Source: JBBQSN01 sp038213835
Lineage (GTDB): Bacteria > Actinomycetota > Actinomycetes > Actinomycetales > CAWJMD01
NCBI GenBank assembly: GCA_038213835.1
Contig: JBBQSN010000014.1
Coordinates: 1-32,125, forward strand
Length of the DNA stretch: 32,125 nucleotides
Direction of reading: 5' to 3'
Within the stretch, counting starts at the first letter, position 1. Every line of letters starts with the position of its first letter. Below, in pieces: positions 1 to 8,096 of this stretch. A model generated the notes under the pieces. The model was not told the DNA's origin. It saw only the letters and a list, made by a program, of their open reading frames with translations, and ran no database searches. The position numbers and the translations under genes are program-made.

Positions 1-753
1 GGCCAGGGCTCCGTCGGTGATCGCGAGGACGACGTCGCCGGCCTCGCGCAGCGCGGTCGTGACGTCCTCGACCACGACCGTGGCCCGACCCATGAGCGCC
101 GAGTCCAGCTCGCGGGCGTCGGGCTCGTGCGACCCCACGGCCACGACGACGACGTCCGGACGCAGCAGCGCCGAGTCGAACAGCGGTGAGCGGGCCGCGG
201 TGGCGCAGACGACGACGTCGGCCGTCCGCAGCGCGTCGTCGGCCTCGGTCGTGGTCAGCCGGACCGAGGCCACCGGGCTCCGGGTCGGGTCCCGCGTCAG
301 GTGGGTGACCCGCTCCAGGGAGCGGTGCGCCGCCAGGGTGCTCGTGTGCGCGACGGCCTGCGGCCCCGCGCCGATCACCGCGACCCGCAGTGGCCGGTCG
401 GGCAGCACCGGGAGCACCGCGGCCACGGAGACGGCGGGCGTCCGCAGGGTCGTCAGGGCGGTGCCGTCGAGCACGGCACGCAGCTCGAGCGTCTCGCGGT
501 CGTGCAGCAGGTAGGTGGCGTGGATGCGGGGGAGGCCGCGGCCCGGGTTGTCCGGCGCGACCGTCACGACCTTGACGCCGACCGCCCTCGGCACCTCGGA
601 CGGCATCAGCAGGAACTGGCCGTGGGAGAGGTCGACACCGACTCGCGGCGGGTCGGCAGCGGGGTCGAGCCCGGCGCGCAGCGCGTCCTGGATAGCGAGC
701 ACGGCGGCCACCGGTCCCAGGGCGGAGACCGCGTCCGCGTCCAGGAACCTCAT
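1..753 (-). CDS. Ornithine cyclodeaminase/mu-crystallin family protein, likely pyrroline-2-carboxylate reductase (3' end outside window)
   Basis: Reading the minus strand from the ATG at 753 gives 251 codons open to the window edge, so the C-terminus is missing. The protein has the family layout: an N-terminal half with Lys61 and Arg104 in the region that binds the cyclic imino or amino acid, then a Rossmann segment with VIGAGPQA at about 127-133. Members are NAD(P)-dependent and include ornithine cyclodeaminase, alanine dehydrogenase and delta-1-pyrroline-2-carboxylate reductase. Its ATG overlaps the TGA of the upstream proline-racemase-family gene (ATGA), so the two are almost certainly co-translated. 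This pairing is known for trans-3-hydroxyproline breakdown, where a dehydratase makes pyrroline-2-carboxylate and this family reduces it to proline. The exact substrate is inferred from context; lysine or ornithine cyclodeaminase activity is the alternative. Confidence 0.85.
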   Translation of the reverse strand, partial: MRFLDADAVSALGPVAAVLAIQDALRAGLDPAADPPRVGVDLSHGQFLLMPSEVPRAVGVKVVTVAPDNPGRGLPRIHATYLLHDRETLELRAVLDGTALTTLRTPAVSVAAVLPVLPDRPLRVAVIGAGPQAVAHTSTLAAHRSLERVTHLTRDPTRSPVASVRLTTTEADDALRTADVVVCATAARSPLFDSALLRPDVVVVAVGSHEPDARELDSALMGRATVVVEDVTTALREAGDVVLAITDGALA

Positions 754-1766
754 CGCAGCACGAATCCGGGGACGAGCGGGTCGTGCGGATCGACGAGGAA
801 CACGTGTTCCCCTGTGCGGTAGGCCATCCCTGTCACCTGCGGCACCACCTGGCGACCACCGTCGACGTCAACCACCTCGAGCACCCGTCCGGTGAAGGTG
901 CTGCCGACGATCGAGTCGTGCCGCAGCACCGCCCCCTCGGGGAGGCGTCCGTCCTCGGAGAGCACCGCGAGCCGGGCGCAGGTCCCCGAGCCGCACGGGG
1001 AGCGGTCGACCTCGCCGTCCGCGAAGACCGTCACGTTGCGCTGGTGCACGAGGCCGTCGCCGCCACCGAGCTCGTCGAACCAGATCGTCCCGTAGACCCC
1101 GTCCAGCCGCGGGTCGTCGGGGTGCACGGCGTGCTCACTGCCGTCCAGCGCCCACTTCACCTCGCGCCCGAGGGCGATCAGCTCGCCGAGGTGCTCGGGT
1201 GCGACCGACAGGCCGACCTGGGCGGCCGGGAGCGTGGCGTACGTGGCGCCGCCGTACGCCAGGGTCACCGTCACCTCGCCGCGGGACGTCGTCACTCGCA
1301 CGTCGCGAGCGACCACCCGGCTCAGGACGTTGACGAAGTCGACCGCCACGACGCGGGAGCCACGTCGGTGCACCCGCGCCGTGACCCGGCCGGACGGCAC
1401 GTCGACCACGACGTCCACGCTGCCGTCCTCCGGCGCCGCGACCCGGCCGGTCTCCACCGCCCACACGCCGAGCGCGATCGTCCCGTGGCCGCACGCGGTG
1501 GAGAAGCCGTCCTTGTGCCAGAACAGGACGCCGAGGTGCGCGCTGTCGTCGTCGGGGGGGACCACGAAGCCGCCGTACATGTCCGCGTGGCCGCGCGGCT
1601 CCGAGCACAGCAGCGCTCGCAGGGCCTGCACCTCGGGGTCCTGGATCGCGCGTGCGCGACGTTCCGCGACGGTCGCGCCCGGCAGCGCCAACGGTGGCTC
1701 GGCCACGATCCGGAACGGCTCGCCACCGGTGTGGAAGTCGGTGCTCACGATCCTGGACGGCAGCAC
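750..1766 (-). CDS. Proline racemase family enzyme (trans-3-hydroxyproline dehydratase or hydroxyproline epimerase type)
   Basis: A 338-residue protein of usual family length. It begins with the STDFHTGGEPFRIV block near residues 8-21 and has PRGHADMYGG near 58-66, a form I associate with the L3HYPDH (trans-3-hydroxy-L-proline dehydratase) branch. The two catalytic positions are Cys92 in TACGHGT and Cys258 in DRSPCGSGT. Classical dehydratases of this family usually lack one of the two cysteines, whereas racemases and 4-hydroxyproline epimerases keep both, so the activity is ambiguous. It is first in a two-gene operon with the ornithine-cyclodeaminase-family reductase. The start is uncertain: GTG at 1766 gives the longest form, while GTG at 1748 sits just after AGGA and begins directly at STDFHTGG. 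A palindrome lies 13 bp upstream of the longer start. Confidence 0.88.
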   Translation of the reverse strand: MLPSRIVSTDFHTGGEPFRIVAEPPLALPGATVAERRARAIQDPEVQALRALLCSEPRGHADMYGGFVVPPDDDSAHLGVLFWHKDGFSTACGHGTIALGVWAVETGRVAAPEDGSVDVVVDVPSGRVTARVHRRGSRVVAVDFVNVLSRVVARDVRVTTSRGEVTVTLAYGGATYATLPAAQVGLSVAPEHLGELIALGREVKWALDGSEHAVHPDDPRLDGVYGTIWFDELGGGDGLVHQRNVTVFADGEVDRSPCGSGTCARLAVLSEDGRLPEGAVLRHDSIVGSTFTGRVLEVVDVDGGRQVVPQVTGMAYRTGEHVFLVDPHDPLVPGFVLR

Positions 1767-1778
1767 CGGAGCAGCCTG

Positions 1779-1793
1779 TCACACCGGGTGTGA
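1779..1793. promoter_or_regulatory. Perfect palindrome, probable operator in a divergent promoter region
   Basis: TCACACC-G-GGTGTGA has two perfect 7-bp arms around one central base. It lies in the 106-bp gap between the divergent proline-racemase-family gene and the flavoprotein oxidoreductase, close to the former's start. Size and symmetry fit a dimeric helix-turn-helix repressor, for example of the GntR or IclR type. No such regulator gene is inside the window, so the partner is unknown. Confidence 0.5.
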
Positions 1794-1872
1794 TGGGCCC
1801 GCCTCGAGGATTGCGGTGAACGGCCCACCCTGGTCGGATGCAGGAACACGCTCGACGACGAAGGAGCTCCTG

Positions 1873-3339
1873 GTGACCGAGACCCGATCAGGTCAGACCG
1901 TGACGACCGAGCCGGACCACCTGCGGTACGACGTCGTGGTCGTGGGGGCCGGCGCGGTGGGCGAGAACGTCGCCGGCCGGGTCGCGGCCGGTGGCCTGCG
2001 CTGCCTGCTCGTCGAGCGCGAGCTGGTCGGCGGGGAGTGCTCCTACTGGGCCTGCATGCCGAGCAAGGCGCTGCTGCGGCCCACCCAGGCGATCGCCGAG
2101 GCGCGCCGGGTGCCGGGGGCGGCCGCTGCGGTCACCGGCTCGGTCGACGTCGAGGCCGTGCTGGCCCGGCGCGACGGCGTGGCGAGCGACTGGGACGACC
2201 AGGGGCAGGTCGCGTGGGTCCTGTCCGCCGGCATCGACCTCCTGCGCGGACAGGCCCGGGTCGCCGCCGAGCGGGAGGTGGTCGTGACCTCCGCGGACGG
2301 CGGGAGCGTCACCGTCCACGCGGACGTGGCGGTCGTCGTCTGCACCGGCTCGGAGCCGGTCACCCCGCCCGTCCCAGGACTGGACGAGGTGGAGTTCTGG
2401 ACCAGTCGGGACGCCACATCGACCCACGCGGTACCGGAGTCGCTCGTCGTCCTCGGTGGCGGTGTCGTGGGAGTCGAGCTGGCACAGGCCTTCTCGCGGC
2501 TCGGCAGCACCGTGACACTCGTCAGCCGCGGCCGCCTGCTCGCGCGCGCCGAGCCGCGGGCCGCGGAGCTGATCACAGAGGCCCTGCGCGAGGACGGGAT
2601 CGAGGTGCGGGACGAGGCGGAGGTGGCCCGCGTGGCGGCGGCCGACGGCGGTGGTGTCGTGGTCGAGCTGGACGACGGCAGCACCGTCACCGGAGAACGG
2701 CTGCTCGTCGCCACCGGTCGGCGACCGGCGACGGGCGGGATCGGCTTGGAGGAGTGGGGGATCGAGCCCGGGAAGCCGGTGACCGTCGACGACACCGGGA
2801 TGGTCGAGGGCCTCACCTGGCTGTACGCGGCGGGTGACGTGACGGGCCGGGCACCGCTGACCCACCAGGGCAAGTACGCCGCCCGCGCCGTCGGGGCGGC
2901 CCTCCTGGCCCGCCACGAGGGAACCCTCGGGCCGAGCGACCTGCCCGCGCCGTGGTCCGCCGAGGTCGCCACCGCCGACCACGACGCGATCCCGCAGGTG
3001 GTCTTCACCGACCCCCAGGTCGCCTGGGTCGGTCCCACGGCCGAGGAGGCGCGCGAGCGCTTCCCCCACCTGCGGTCGGTCGAGTACGACATCGCGAACG
3101 TGGCAGGGGCCTCCGTGCACGACGACGCCTACCGCGGCTGGGCCCAGATGCTCGTGGACGAGGACCGCGGCGTGCTCGTCGGCGTCACCTTCGTCGGGCC
3201 CGACGTCGCGGAGCTGCTGCACTCCGCCACGGTCGCCGTGGTCGGCGAGGTCCCCCTCACCCGGCTCTGGCACGCCGTCCCGAGCTACCCGACCACCAGC
3301 GAGGTGTGGCTCCGGCTGCTCGAGACCTACGGACTCTGA
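1873..3339 (+). CDS. FAD-dependent pyridine nucleotide-disulfide oxidoreductase (dihydrolipoamide dehydrogenase/mercuric reductase family)
   Basis: The 488-residue protein starts at GTG 1873, six bases after AAGGAG; the frame is open further upstream but only in antisense of the neighbouring gene. It carries the FAD-binding VVVGAGAVG near residues 22-30, the redox-active CXXXXC site (Cys56 and Cys61 within GGECSYWACMPSK), a central NAD(P)-binding GGGVVGVE segment, the second FAD motif ending in YAAGDV, and the C-terminal dimerisation domain. In lipoamide dehydrogenases a His in an HPTxSE motif is the acid-base catalyst; here the matching stretch is YPTTSE, with Tyr472 in that place and Glu477 kept. 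It probably reduces a disulfide, quinone or metal substrate using NAD(P)H. No lipoyl-complex genes are nearby, so a role in a 2-oxoacid dehydrogenase is unlikely. Confidence 0.88.
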   Translation: MTETRSGQTVTTEPDHLRYDVVVVGAGAVGENVAGRVAAGGLRCLLVERELVGGECSYWACMPSKALLRPTQAIAEARRVPGAAAAVTGSVDVEAVLARRDGVASDWDDQGQVAWVLSAGIDLLRGQARVAAEREVVVTSADGGSVTVHADVAVVVCTGSEPVTPPVPGLDEVEFWTSRDATSTHAVPESLVVLGGGVVGVELAQAFSRLGSTVTLVSRGRLLARAEPRAAELITEALREDGIEVRDEAEVARVAAADGGGVVVELDDGSTVTGERLLVATGRRPATGGIGLEEWGIEPGKPVTVDDTGMVEGLTWLYAAGDVTGRAPLTHQGKYAARAVGAALLARHEGTLGPSDLPAPWSAEVATADHDAIPQVVFTDPQVAWVGPTAEEARERFPHLRSVEYDIANVAGASVHDDAYRGWAQMLVDEDRGVLVGVTFVGPDVAELLHSATVAVVGEVPLTRLWHAVPSYPTTSEVWLRLLETYGL

Positions 3340-3349
3340 GAGCAACCTC

Positions 3350-3967
3350 GTGAAGACCGTTCTGACGAAGGAGATCTCGACGTACTCCGCTCCACATGGG
3401 AGGTTTGAGGTCGTCACTGTCCCCCCGCTGCGGTACCTGATGGTCGACGGCCACGGCGACCCCAACACCTCGACGGACTACGAGGTGGCGTTGGCGACCG
3501 TCTACCCCGTGGCCTACGCGCTGAAGTTCCTCAGCAAGGACGACCTCGGCCGTGACTACGTGGTGCCGCCGCTCGAGGCCCTCTGGTGGTCCGACGACAT
3601 GGCGGCGTTCACCACCGCTCGGGACAAGACGTGCTGGGACTGGACGACGATGATCCTGGTGCCCGACTGGCTGACCGAGGAGCACGTCGGCGCCGCGTGC
3701 CGGACGGTGGAGCGCAGGCGCCGCGCCCCGGCGCTCGACGTCCTGCGCCTGGCCCCGCTCGACGAGGGCCTGAGCGCGCAGACGCTGCACGTCGGGTCCT
3801 ACGACGACGAAGCGCCCGTGCTCGCTGCGCTGCACGACGAGTTCATCCCCTCGCAGTCGCTGCGCAGGACCGGGAAGCACCACGAGGTCTACCTCAGCGA
3901 CCCTCGCCGGACGCGGGCCGACCGGCTCCGGACGATCCTGCGGCAGCCCGTCGTGCTCGCGCGATGA
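3350..3967 (+). CDS. GyrI-like small-molecule-binding domain protein
   Basis: A 205-residue protein starting at GTG 3350, ten bases after the oxidoreductase stop, so it is probably co-transcribed. The N-terminal stretch with EVVTVPPLRYLMVDGHGDPNT at about 25-45 is typical of the stand-alone GyrI-like (SHS2-fold) proteins, as are WTTMILVPDWLT and the C-terminal KHHEVYLSDPRRT segment. These domains bind small hydrophobic or cationic ligands in regulators such as BmrR; stand-alone members are thought to bind or hydrolyse xenobiotics. There is no DNA-binding domain. The ribosome site is weak (only GAG-like bases), which suggests translation coupled to the gene before it. Family assignment is good; the ligand is unknown. 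Confidence 0.85.
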   Translation: MKTVLTKEISTYSAPHGRFEVVTVPPLRYLMVDGHGDPNTSTDYEVALATVYPVAYALKFLSKDDLGRDYVVPPLEALWWSDDMAAFTTARDKTCWDWTTMILVPDWLTEEHVGAACRTVERRRRAPALDVLRLAPLDEGLSAQTLHVGSYDDEAPVLAALHDEFIPSQSLRRTGKHHEVYLSDPRRTRADRLRTILRQPVVLAR

Positions 3968-3990
3968 GCGTGGGACCTCGTGGTGGTCGG

Positions 3991-5403
3991 TCAGTCGGCC
4001 CACGGGGAAGGACCCTGCGGGGGGCTGGGGGGCGCGGGGGAGGCGTGCCGCAGCCCCCCGGTCAGTCGCACACCCTGCGTGCGGGCCGGTGCGGACGCGG
4101 CGTGCTCGAACCGCACCGACGCCGACCCGCCGCGCACGCCCAGCACCCAGCCCCGCCCGTGCTCGGGGTGGACGACGTCGGTGCCTGGCTGGCTTCGCTC
4201 GTCCACCTCGGCTCCTACGACCTCCTCCGCGTCGTCGGGCCCGGTCGTCTCGTCCACCGGACTACCGACCATGTCCACGTCGGGGGCCGACGTCTGCGAG
4301 CGTGACTCGGCGGCTGCGAGGTCGAGGGCCAGCTGGGCCGTCGACGTCAGGCCGCCGTAGCCGACACCGAGCAGCCGGATGCCGATGCCGACCGGCACCT
4401 GCGCGGCCAGCTCCTGGGCGCAGGCCAGCAGGGCCGGGAGGGCGCTGGTGGCTTCGGGCAACGTCATCTGCCGCGACAGCTCGGTGAAGTCGCCGTAGCG
4501 CACCTTGATCGTGACGTTCCTCGCGTGCCCCCGGGTCCCGACCAGGCGGGCGTGCGCCGAGCCGGCAAGGTCGGTGATCGCCCGCGCGACCTCGTCCGGT
4601 CGAGTGAGGTCGTCGGCCCAGGTGCGTTCGGACGACGCCGACTTGGCTGGACCGGGTGGCGCCACGGCACGCAGGTCGAACCCGTGCGCGTACCCGGCCA
4701 GCGTGCCGGAGTGCGCGGTGCCGAGGGCCTCGCGCAGCAGGTCGGGATCAGCACCGGCGAGGTCGCCGACCGTCCGGAGCCCGTGCGCCGCCAGCCTACC
4801 CGCGGTCACCGGCCCCGCACCGGGCAGGATCGTCAGCGGGCCCGGACCGATCTCGGCGAGCATCTGCTCGGTCGTCCAGGCCGTCACCCCGAACGGCTTG
4901 CGCCGCCCGCTGGCGAGCTTGGCGGCCAGCTTGGTCGTGCCGATGCCCACGCTGCAGGTGAGCCCCGTCGCCGCCCAGACGACCTCCTGCACGGCGCGGC
5001 CCCACGTCGCAGCGGCCGCGGCGTCGGGCACCGGCGTGGCCAGGGCCAGGTAGGCCTCGTCGATGCCCACCTGCTCGAGCAGTACGACCAGCTCGTGGGC
5101 ACCCGCCACCGTCGACCAGATCGTCTGCGAGTGCAGGCGGTAGGCAGGTATCCGCCCGGCCAGGAAGGCGGCGTTCGGCACCTTCTGCCGGGCCTGCCAC
5201 GTCGGCATGGCCGAGTGGACGCCGAGCAGCCGGGCCGGGTAGCTCGCTGTCGCCACCACCCCGCGCCGGCCGAGCCCGCCGACGACGACGGCCTTGCCCC
5301 GCAGCGACGGCTTGTCGCGCTGCTCCACGGCCGCGAAGAACGCGTCGAGGTCCACGTGCGCGGTCGTCAGCGGCCAGCCCGCCGCCCGCCCGTCAGCGAT
5401 CAC
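3991..5403 (-). CDS. dinB: DNA polymerase IV (Y-family translesion polymerase) with C-terminal extension
   Basis: A 470-residue Y-family polymerase starting at GTG 5403. The metal-binding carboxylates are visible: Asp18 in HVDLDAFFAAVE and Asp115/Glu116 in GIDEAYLAL. The nucleotide-gate Phe23, the fingers motif SVGIGTTKLAAKLAS (151-165) and the helix-hairpin-helix around ILPGAGPVTAGRL (192-204) are present. QLALDL at 357-362 looks like a sliding-clamp-binding peptide. Beyond it lies an acidic linker and then a small domain with VVHPEHGRGWVLGV near 410-423, absent from the ordinary 350-400-residue enzyme and similar to the small beta-barrels at the ends of UvrD-like helicases. It bypasses DNA lesions with low fidelity. 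It converges with the GyrI-like gene (23 bp apart) and diverges from the gene at 5482. No LexA-like box was seen before it. Confidence 0.93.
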   Translation of the reverse strand: MIADGRAAGWPLTTAHVDLDAFFAAVEQRDKPSLRGKAVVVGGLGRRGVVATASYPARLLGVHSAMPTWQARQKVPNAAFLAGRIPAYRLHSQTIWSTVAGAHELVVLLEQVGIDEAYLALATPVPDAAAAATWGRAVQEVVWAATGLTCSVGIGTTKLAAKLASGRRKPFGVTAWTTEQMLAEIGPGPLTILPGAGPVTAGRLAAHGLRTVGDLAGADPDLLREALGTAHSGTLAGYAHGFDLRAVAPPGPAKSASSERTWADDLTRPDEVARAITDLAGSAHARLVGTRGHARNVTIKVRYGDFTELSRQMTLPEATSALPALLACAQELAAQVPVGIGIRLLGVGYGGLTSTAQLALDLAAAESRSQTSAPDVDMVGSPVDETTGPDDAEEVVGAEVDERSQPGTDVVHPEHGRGWVLGVRGGSASVRFEHAASAPARTQGVRLTGGLRHASPAPPSPPQGPSPWAD

Positions 5404-5481
5404 GGGGCCCAGGGTGCCCCATCGTCGTGCCGAGCCCGCAGGTCGCCCGTACAGTCGGACCGCCCCCTCCGAGAGGACGTC

Positions 5482-6171
5482 ATGACGTCGAGCAGCCCCA
5501 CCGCTCGCAGCGTGTTCCAGGTCGGCGCCGCCGGCGGTGTCGGACGCCGCCTCGCCGCGCTGCTCGCCGCCGACGGGCACCGGGTCACCGGCATGCACCG
5601 CGCCGGCGGCCAGGACGCCGTGATCCGTGACGCCGGCGCCGCCCCGGTCATCGGCGACCTCGTCGCGGACCCGGTCGAGGTGCTCGCCGAGCGGATGGCC
5701 GGGCACGACGCCGTCGTGTTCAGTGCCGGGGCGCACGGCACGGGAGCCGACCAGACCACTGCCATCGACGGCCGTGGGCTCGAGAAGACCGCCGACGCTG
5801 CCCTTCTCGCCGGCGTACGCCGATTCGTCCTCGTCTCGGTCTTCATGGACGCCGGTCGGGGGGGCGAGCGCTCCGAGGGCTTCGAGCACTACATGGCGGT
5901 CAAGCGCGGAGCCGACACCTACCTGGCCGCCACCGACCTGGACTGGCTGATCGTGCGGCCGGGGACGCTCGTCGACGACCCCGGCACGGGGCGGGTCGCG
6001 GCGGGCGCGGCGATCCCGTACGGCGACGTGCCCCGCGACGACGTCGCGGCCTTCCTGGCGGCCGCGCTGTTCGCGCCGGGGGTCAACCGGGTCACCGTCG
6101 AGCTGACGACCGGCGACGTCCCGGTGCGCGAGGCCGTCGCCGCACTGGCGCACCGACCCTGGCCCCCCTGA
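5482..6171 (+). CDS. NAD(P)H-binding Rossmann protein (atypical short-chain dehydrogenase)
   Basis: A 229-residue protein starting at ATG 5482 with GAGAGG five bases upstream. It opens with a VFQVGAAGGVGRRLAALLAADGH segment (about residues 11-33), a glycine-rich dinucleotide-binding turn of the NmrA/BVR-B type, followed by a GDLVADP block at the end of the second strand and a WLIVRPGTLVDDPGTG stretch characteristic of the YwnB-like group. The Tyr-x3-Lys pair is present in HYMAVKRGAD near residues 135-144. The substrate is unknown; family members act as NADPH-dependent reductases or redox sensors. It is divergent from dinB (78 bp apart) and its stop lies four bases from that of the convergent gene. 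Confidence 0.85.
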   Translation: MTSSSPTARSVFQVGAAGGVGRRLAALLAADGHRVTGMHRAGGQDAVIRDAGAAPVIGDLVADPVEVLAERMAGHDAVVFSAGAHGTGADQTTAIDGRGLEKTADAALLAGVRRFVLVSVFMDAGRGGERSEGFEHYMAVKRGADTYLAATDLDWLIVRPGTLVDDPGTGRVAAGAAIPYGDVPRDDVAAFLAAALFAPGVNRVTVELTTGDVPVREAVAALAHRPWPP

Positions 6172-6175
6172 CCCG

Positions 6176-6913
6176 TCAGACGCCGACGTCCGCCGACCGC
6201 GCGCGTCCCAGGTACACGCCGTTGCGCGAGCGGCCACCGGTGAGCGGGTTGGCGAACTCCACCACGTGGCCGTGGACGTCGTCGAGCACCTCGGCCAGCA
6301 CGGCCGAGAACTCCTCGGTGGGGGCGTCGTCCGACCAGAGCGCGAACACCCCTCCAGGACGCAGGAACCTGGCCATCCGCGCCAGTCCCTGGGGCGTGTA
6401 GAAGCCGCCGTGGCTGGGGTGCAGCGTGTGGTCCGGGGTGTGGTCGACATCCAGCAGCACGGCGTCGAAGAGCCGCCCCGGCGCGGCGGGGTCGAAGCCG
6501 TCGGCCGCTGCCATCGCGAAGAAGTCGCCCTCGACCAGCCGCGTGCGCCGGTCAGCAGTGAGCTCCTCGCTGCCCGGCAGCAGACCCGTTGCGTGCCAGT
6601 CGATCACGTCCGGCAGGGCGTCGACCACCAGCAGGGATGCCACCCGGGCGTCCGCCAGCGCCGCGCGCGCCGTGAACCCCAGCCCCAGCCCGCCGACCAC
6701 CACCTCGAGGCCACCGAGCGAGTCGGGCAGGAGCGCGAGCCCGAGCCGTGCCAGCTCCTCCTCGGCGACGGTGAAGAGGCTGGACATGAGGTACTCCTCG
6801 CCCAGCTTGACCTCGTAGACGTCGACACCCAGGGTCGGCTCCACCCGGCGGCGCAGCGCGAGCTCGCCCATCGGCGTCTCGGCGAAGGCCAGCTCCTCGA
6901 ACCGTCTGCTCAT
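6176..6913 (-). CDS. Spermidine synthase-like class I SAM-fold protein
   Basis: A 245-residue protein from ATG 6913. The core has a glycine-rich VVVGGLGLGF loop near residues 72-81, an acidic LVVDAL strand end, EGDFF further on, and DAVLLDVDHTP where spermidine synthases carry their catalytic Asp. The N-terminal part with ETPMGELALRRR and the SSLFTVAEEELARLGL stretch resembles a group of spermidine-synthase-like proteins often annotated as spermine/spermidine synthase. True polyamine synthases use decarboxylated S-adenosylmethionine; no other polyamine gene is here, so aminopropyl transfer is not assured and a methyltransferase role is possible. It converges with the gene at 5482 and is 37 bases downstream of the phosphotransferase, with which it may be co-transcribed. 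Confidence 0.8.
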   Translation of the reverse strand: MSRRFEELAFAETPMGELALRRRVEPTLGVDVYEVKLGEEYLMSSLFTVAEEELARLGLALLPDSLGGLEVVVGGLGLGFTARAALADARVASLLVVDALPDVIDWHATGLLPGSEELTADRRTRLVEGDFFAMAAADGFDPAAPGRLFDAVLLDVDHTPDHTLHPSHGGFYTPQGLARMARFLRPGGVFALWSDDAPTEEFSAVLAEVLDDVHGHVVEFANPLTGGRSRNGVYLGRARSADVGV

Positions 6914-6950
6914 CCTCGGACCGTAGTGCGCCCGCCGCCCGGCACCCTCC

Positions 6951-7847
6951 TCAGCTGACGTGCAGGAGCGCCTGCAGCTCCAACGCCGACGGGGCGAGCG
7001 CCTGCTGCCGGGCGGCCCAGGCCGGGTCGGGTGAGACGGTGCCGGCAACGAGGATCGCCGTGACGGCGGACACCAGCCGGTCGGAGGCCAGCAGCCCGAG
7101 GCCGGTGTCGGCGAGCACCCGAGCCCGCTCGTCTGCGGGGCCGGGCAGGTGGGCGCAGAGGTAGGCGAGGTCCCAGCCGGGCGGTCCGGCGCAGAGGTGC
7201 TCGAGGTCGATGAGCCGGAGCCGGCCCTCGCCGTCGAGCAGCCAGTTGCCGGGGTGCGGGTCGGCATGGGTCGCCACGGCGGGTCGGTCCCACCACAGCG
7301 CGGTCCCGTCGGCGTCGACGACCGGCCCGGCACTGACCGCCCAGTAGGCGGCGAGCAGCACCTCGGCCAGGCCGGGGTCGTCGGGCAGGGCGTCCCGCAC
7401 CCGCTGGGCCAGGTGCGGCCGCGGCTTGGCGACGTCGGTGGCGGGCAGCGGCCGCAGCCCGTGGGCGGGCACCAGGGCCAGGTCGTCCAGGACCCGGGCG
7501 GCCGCGGCGAGCGTGCTGGAGTCCCAGGCCGAGGCGGCGCCGCCGCTGACGGTCTGCATGACCAGGGCGGGGACGCCCGGCTCGGTGGCGATCGAGGCGG
7601 CGACCTGGTCGAACCGGTGCGCCCGCAGGTGGGACAACGCCTCGGCCTCGCGCTGGACCGCGTGCCCGGCTCTGGAGTCCGGTCCGTCGGTGGCCCACTT
7701 GACGACGACGTCGTTCCCGTCGGCGAGGGCGACCCGTGCCACGCGCATGCCGGAGAACCCGCCGGCCAGCGGCTGCACGTCGACCGGCGCACCCAGGGTG
7801 ACGGCGACGAACGCGCTGACGGCGTCCGGGAGCGGGACCTCGATCAC
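6951..7847 (-). CDS. Aminoglycoside phosphotransferase (APH)/choline-kinase family protein
   Basis: With GTG 7847 as start the protein has 298 residues. The kinase-like fold is shown by VVVKWA (Lys50, nucleotide-binding), a Glu in helix C near 67-69, the Brenner motif THADPHPGN (His194, Asp196, Asn201) and LIDLEHL (metal-binding Asp214), followed by WDLAYL. Such proteins transfer phosphate to hydroxyls of antibiotics, choline, sugars or unknown metabolites. The start is uncertain: the frame is open upstream to 8081, and GTG 7898 is another choice, but the extra residues overlap the helicase promoter region and have antisense-like composition. No resistance genes are close, so a housekeeping or unknown substrate is more likely than drug resistance. 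Confidence 0.82.
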   Translation of the reverse strand: MIEVPLPDAVSAFVAVTLGAPVDVQPLAGGFSGMRVARVALADGNDVVVKWATDGPDSRAGHAVQREAEALSHLRAHRFDQVAASIATEPGVPALVMQTVSGGAASAWDSSTLAAAARVLDDLALVPAHGLRPLPATDVAKPRPHLAQRVRDALPDDPGLAEVLLAAYWAVSAGPVVDADGTALWWDRPAVATHADPHPGNWLLDGEGRLRLIDLEHLCAGPPGWDLAYLCAHLPGPADERARVLADTGLGLLASDRLVSAVTAILVAGTVSPDPAWAARQQALAPSALELQALLHVS

Positions 7848-8001
7848 GGGTCGCCACTCTGGCAGATCGGCGACCAGGTGGTGACCTCGCTCACGCACCC
7901 GGTCCGGGAGGCCCCGTCCACCGGCCCGGGTCAGCACGGCAGGGGCGCTGGGGCCGACCCACCCGGTCCCCGGTGTGGACCGCGACGCCGCCGAAGACCG
8001 G

Positions 8002-8007
8002 TAGACT
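8002..8007 (+). promoter_or_regulatory. Probable -10 box of the helicase gene
   Basis: TAGACT matches the actinobacterial TANNNT -10 pattern and would give a leader of about 120 bases before the helicase ATG at 8134. No convincing -35 hexamer was seen at 16-19 bp. Long leaders are common for cold-responsive DEAD-box helicase mRNAs; the assignment here is inference. Confidence 0.4.
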
Positions 8008-8096
8008 CCGGGGCACGGTCCATCGACGTGACCGGAACTCCGCGGACGAGCTGTCCGCCTGGGTCGCTTCCCGTGAGACACACTCCACGAGGTTCA

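Noticed and set aside
6951..7847. Considered as an antibiotic-resistance aminoglycoside kinase
   Set aside because: Only the general kinase motifs are present, base use is like the neighbours and no mobile or resistance context is seen.
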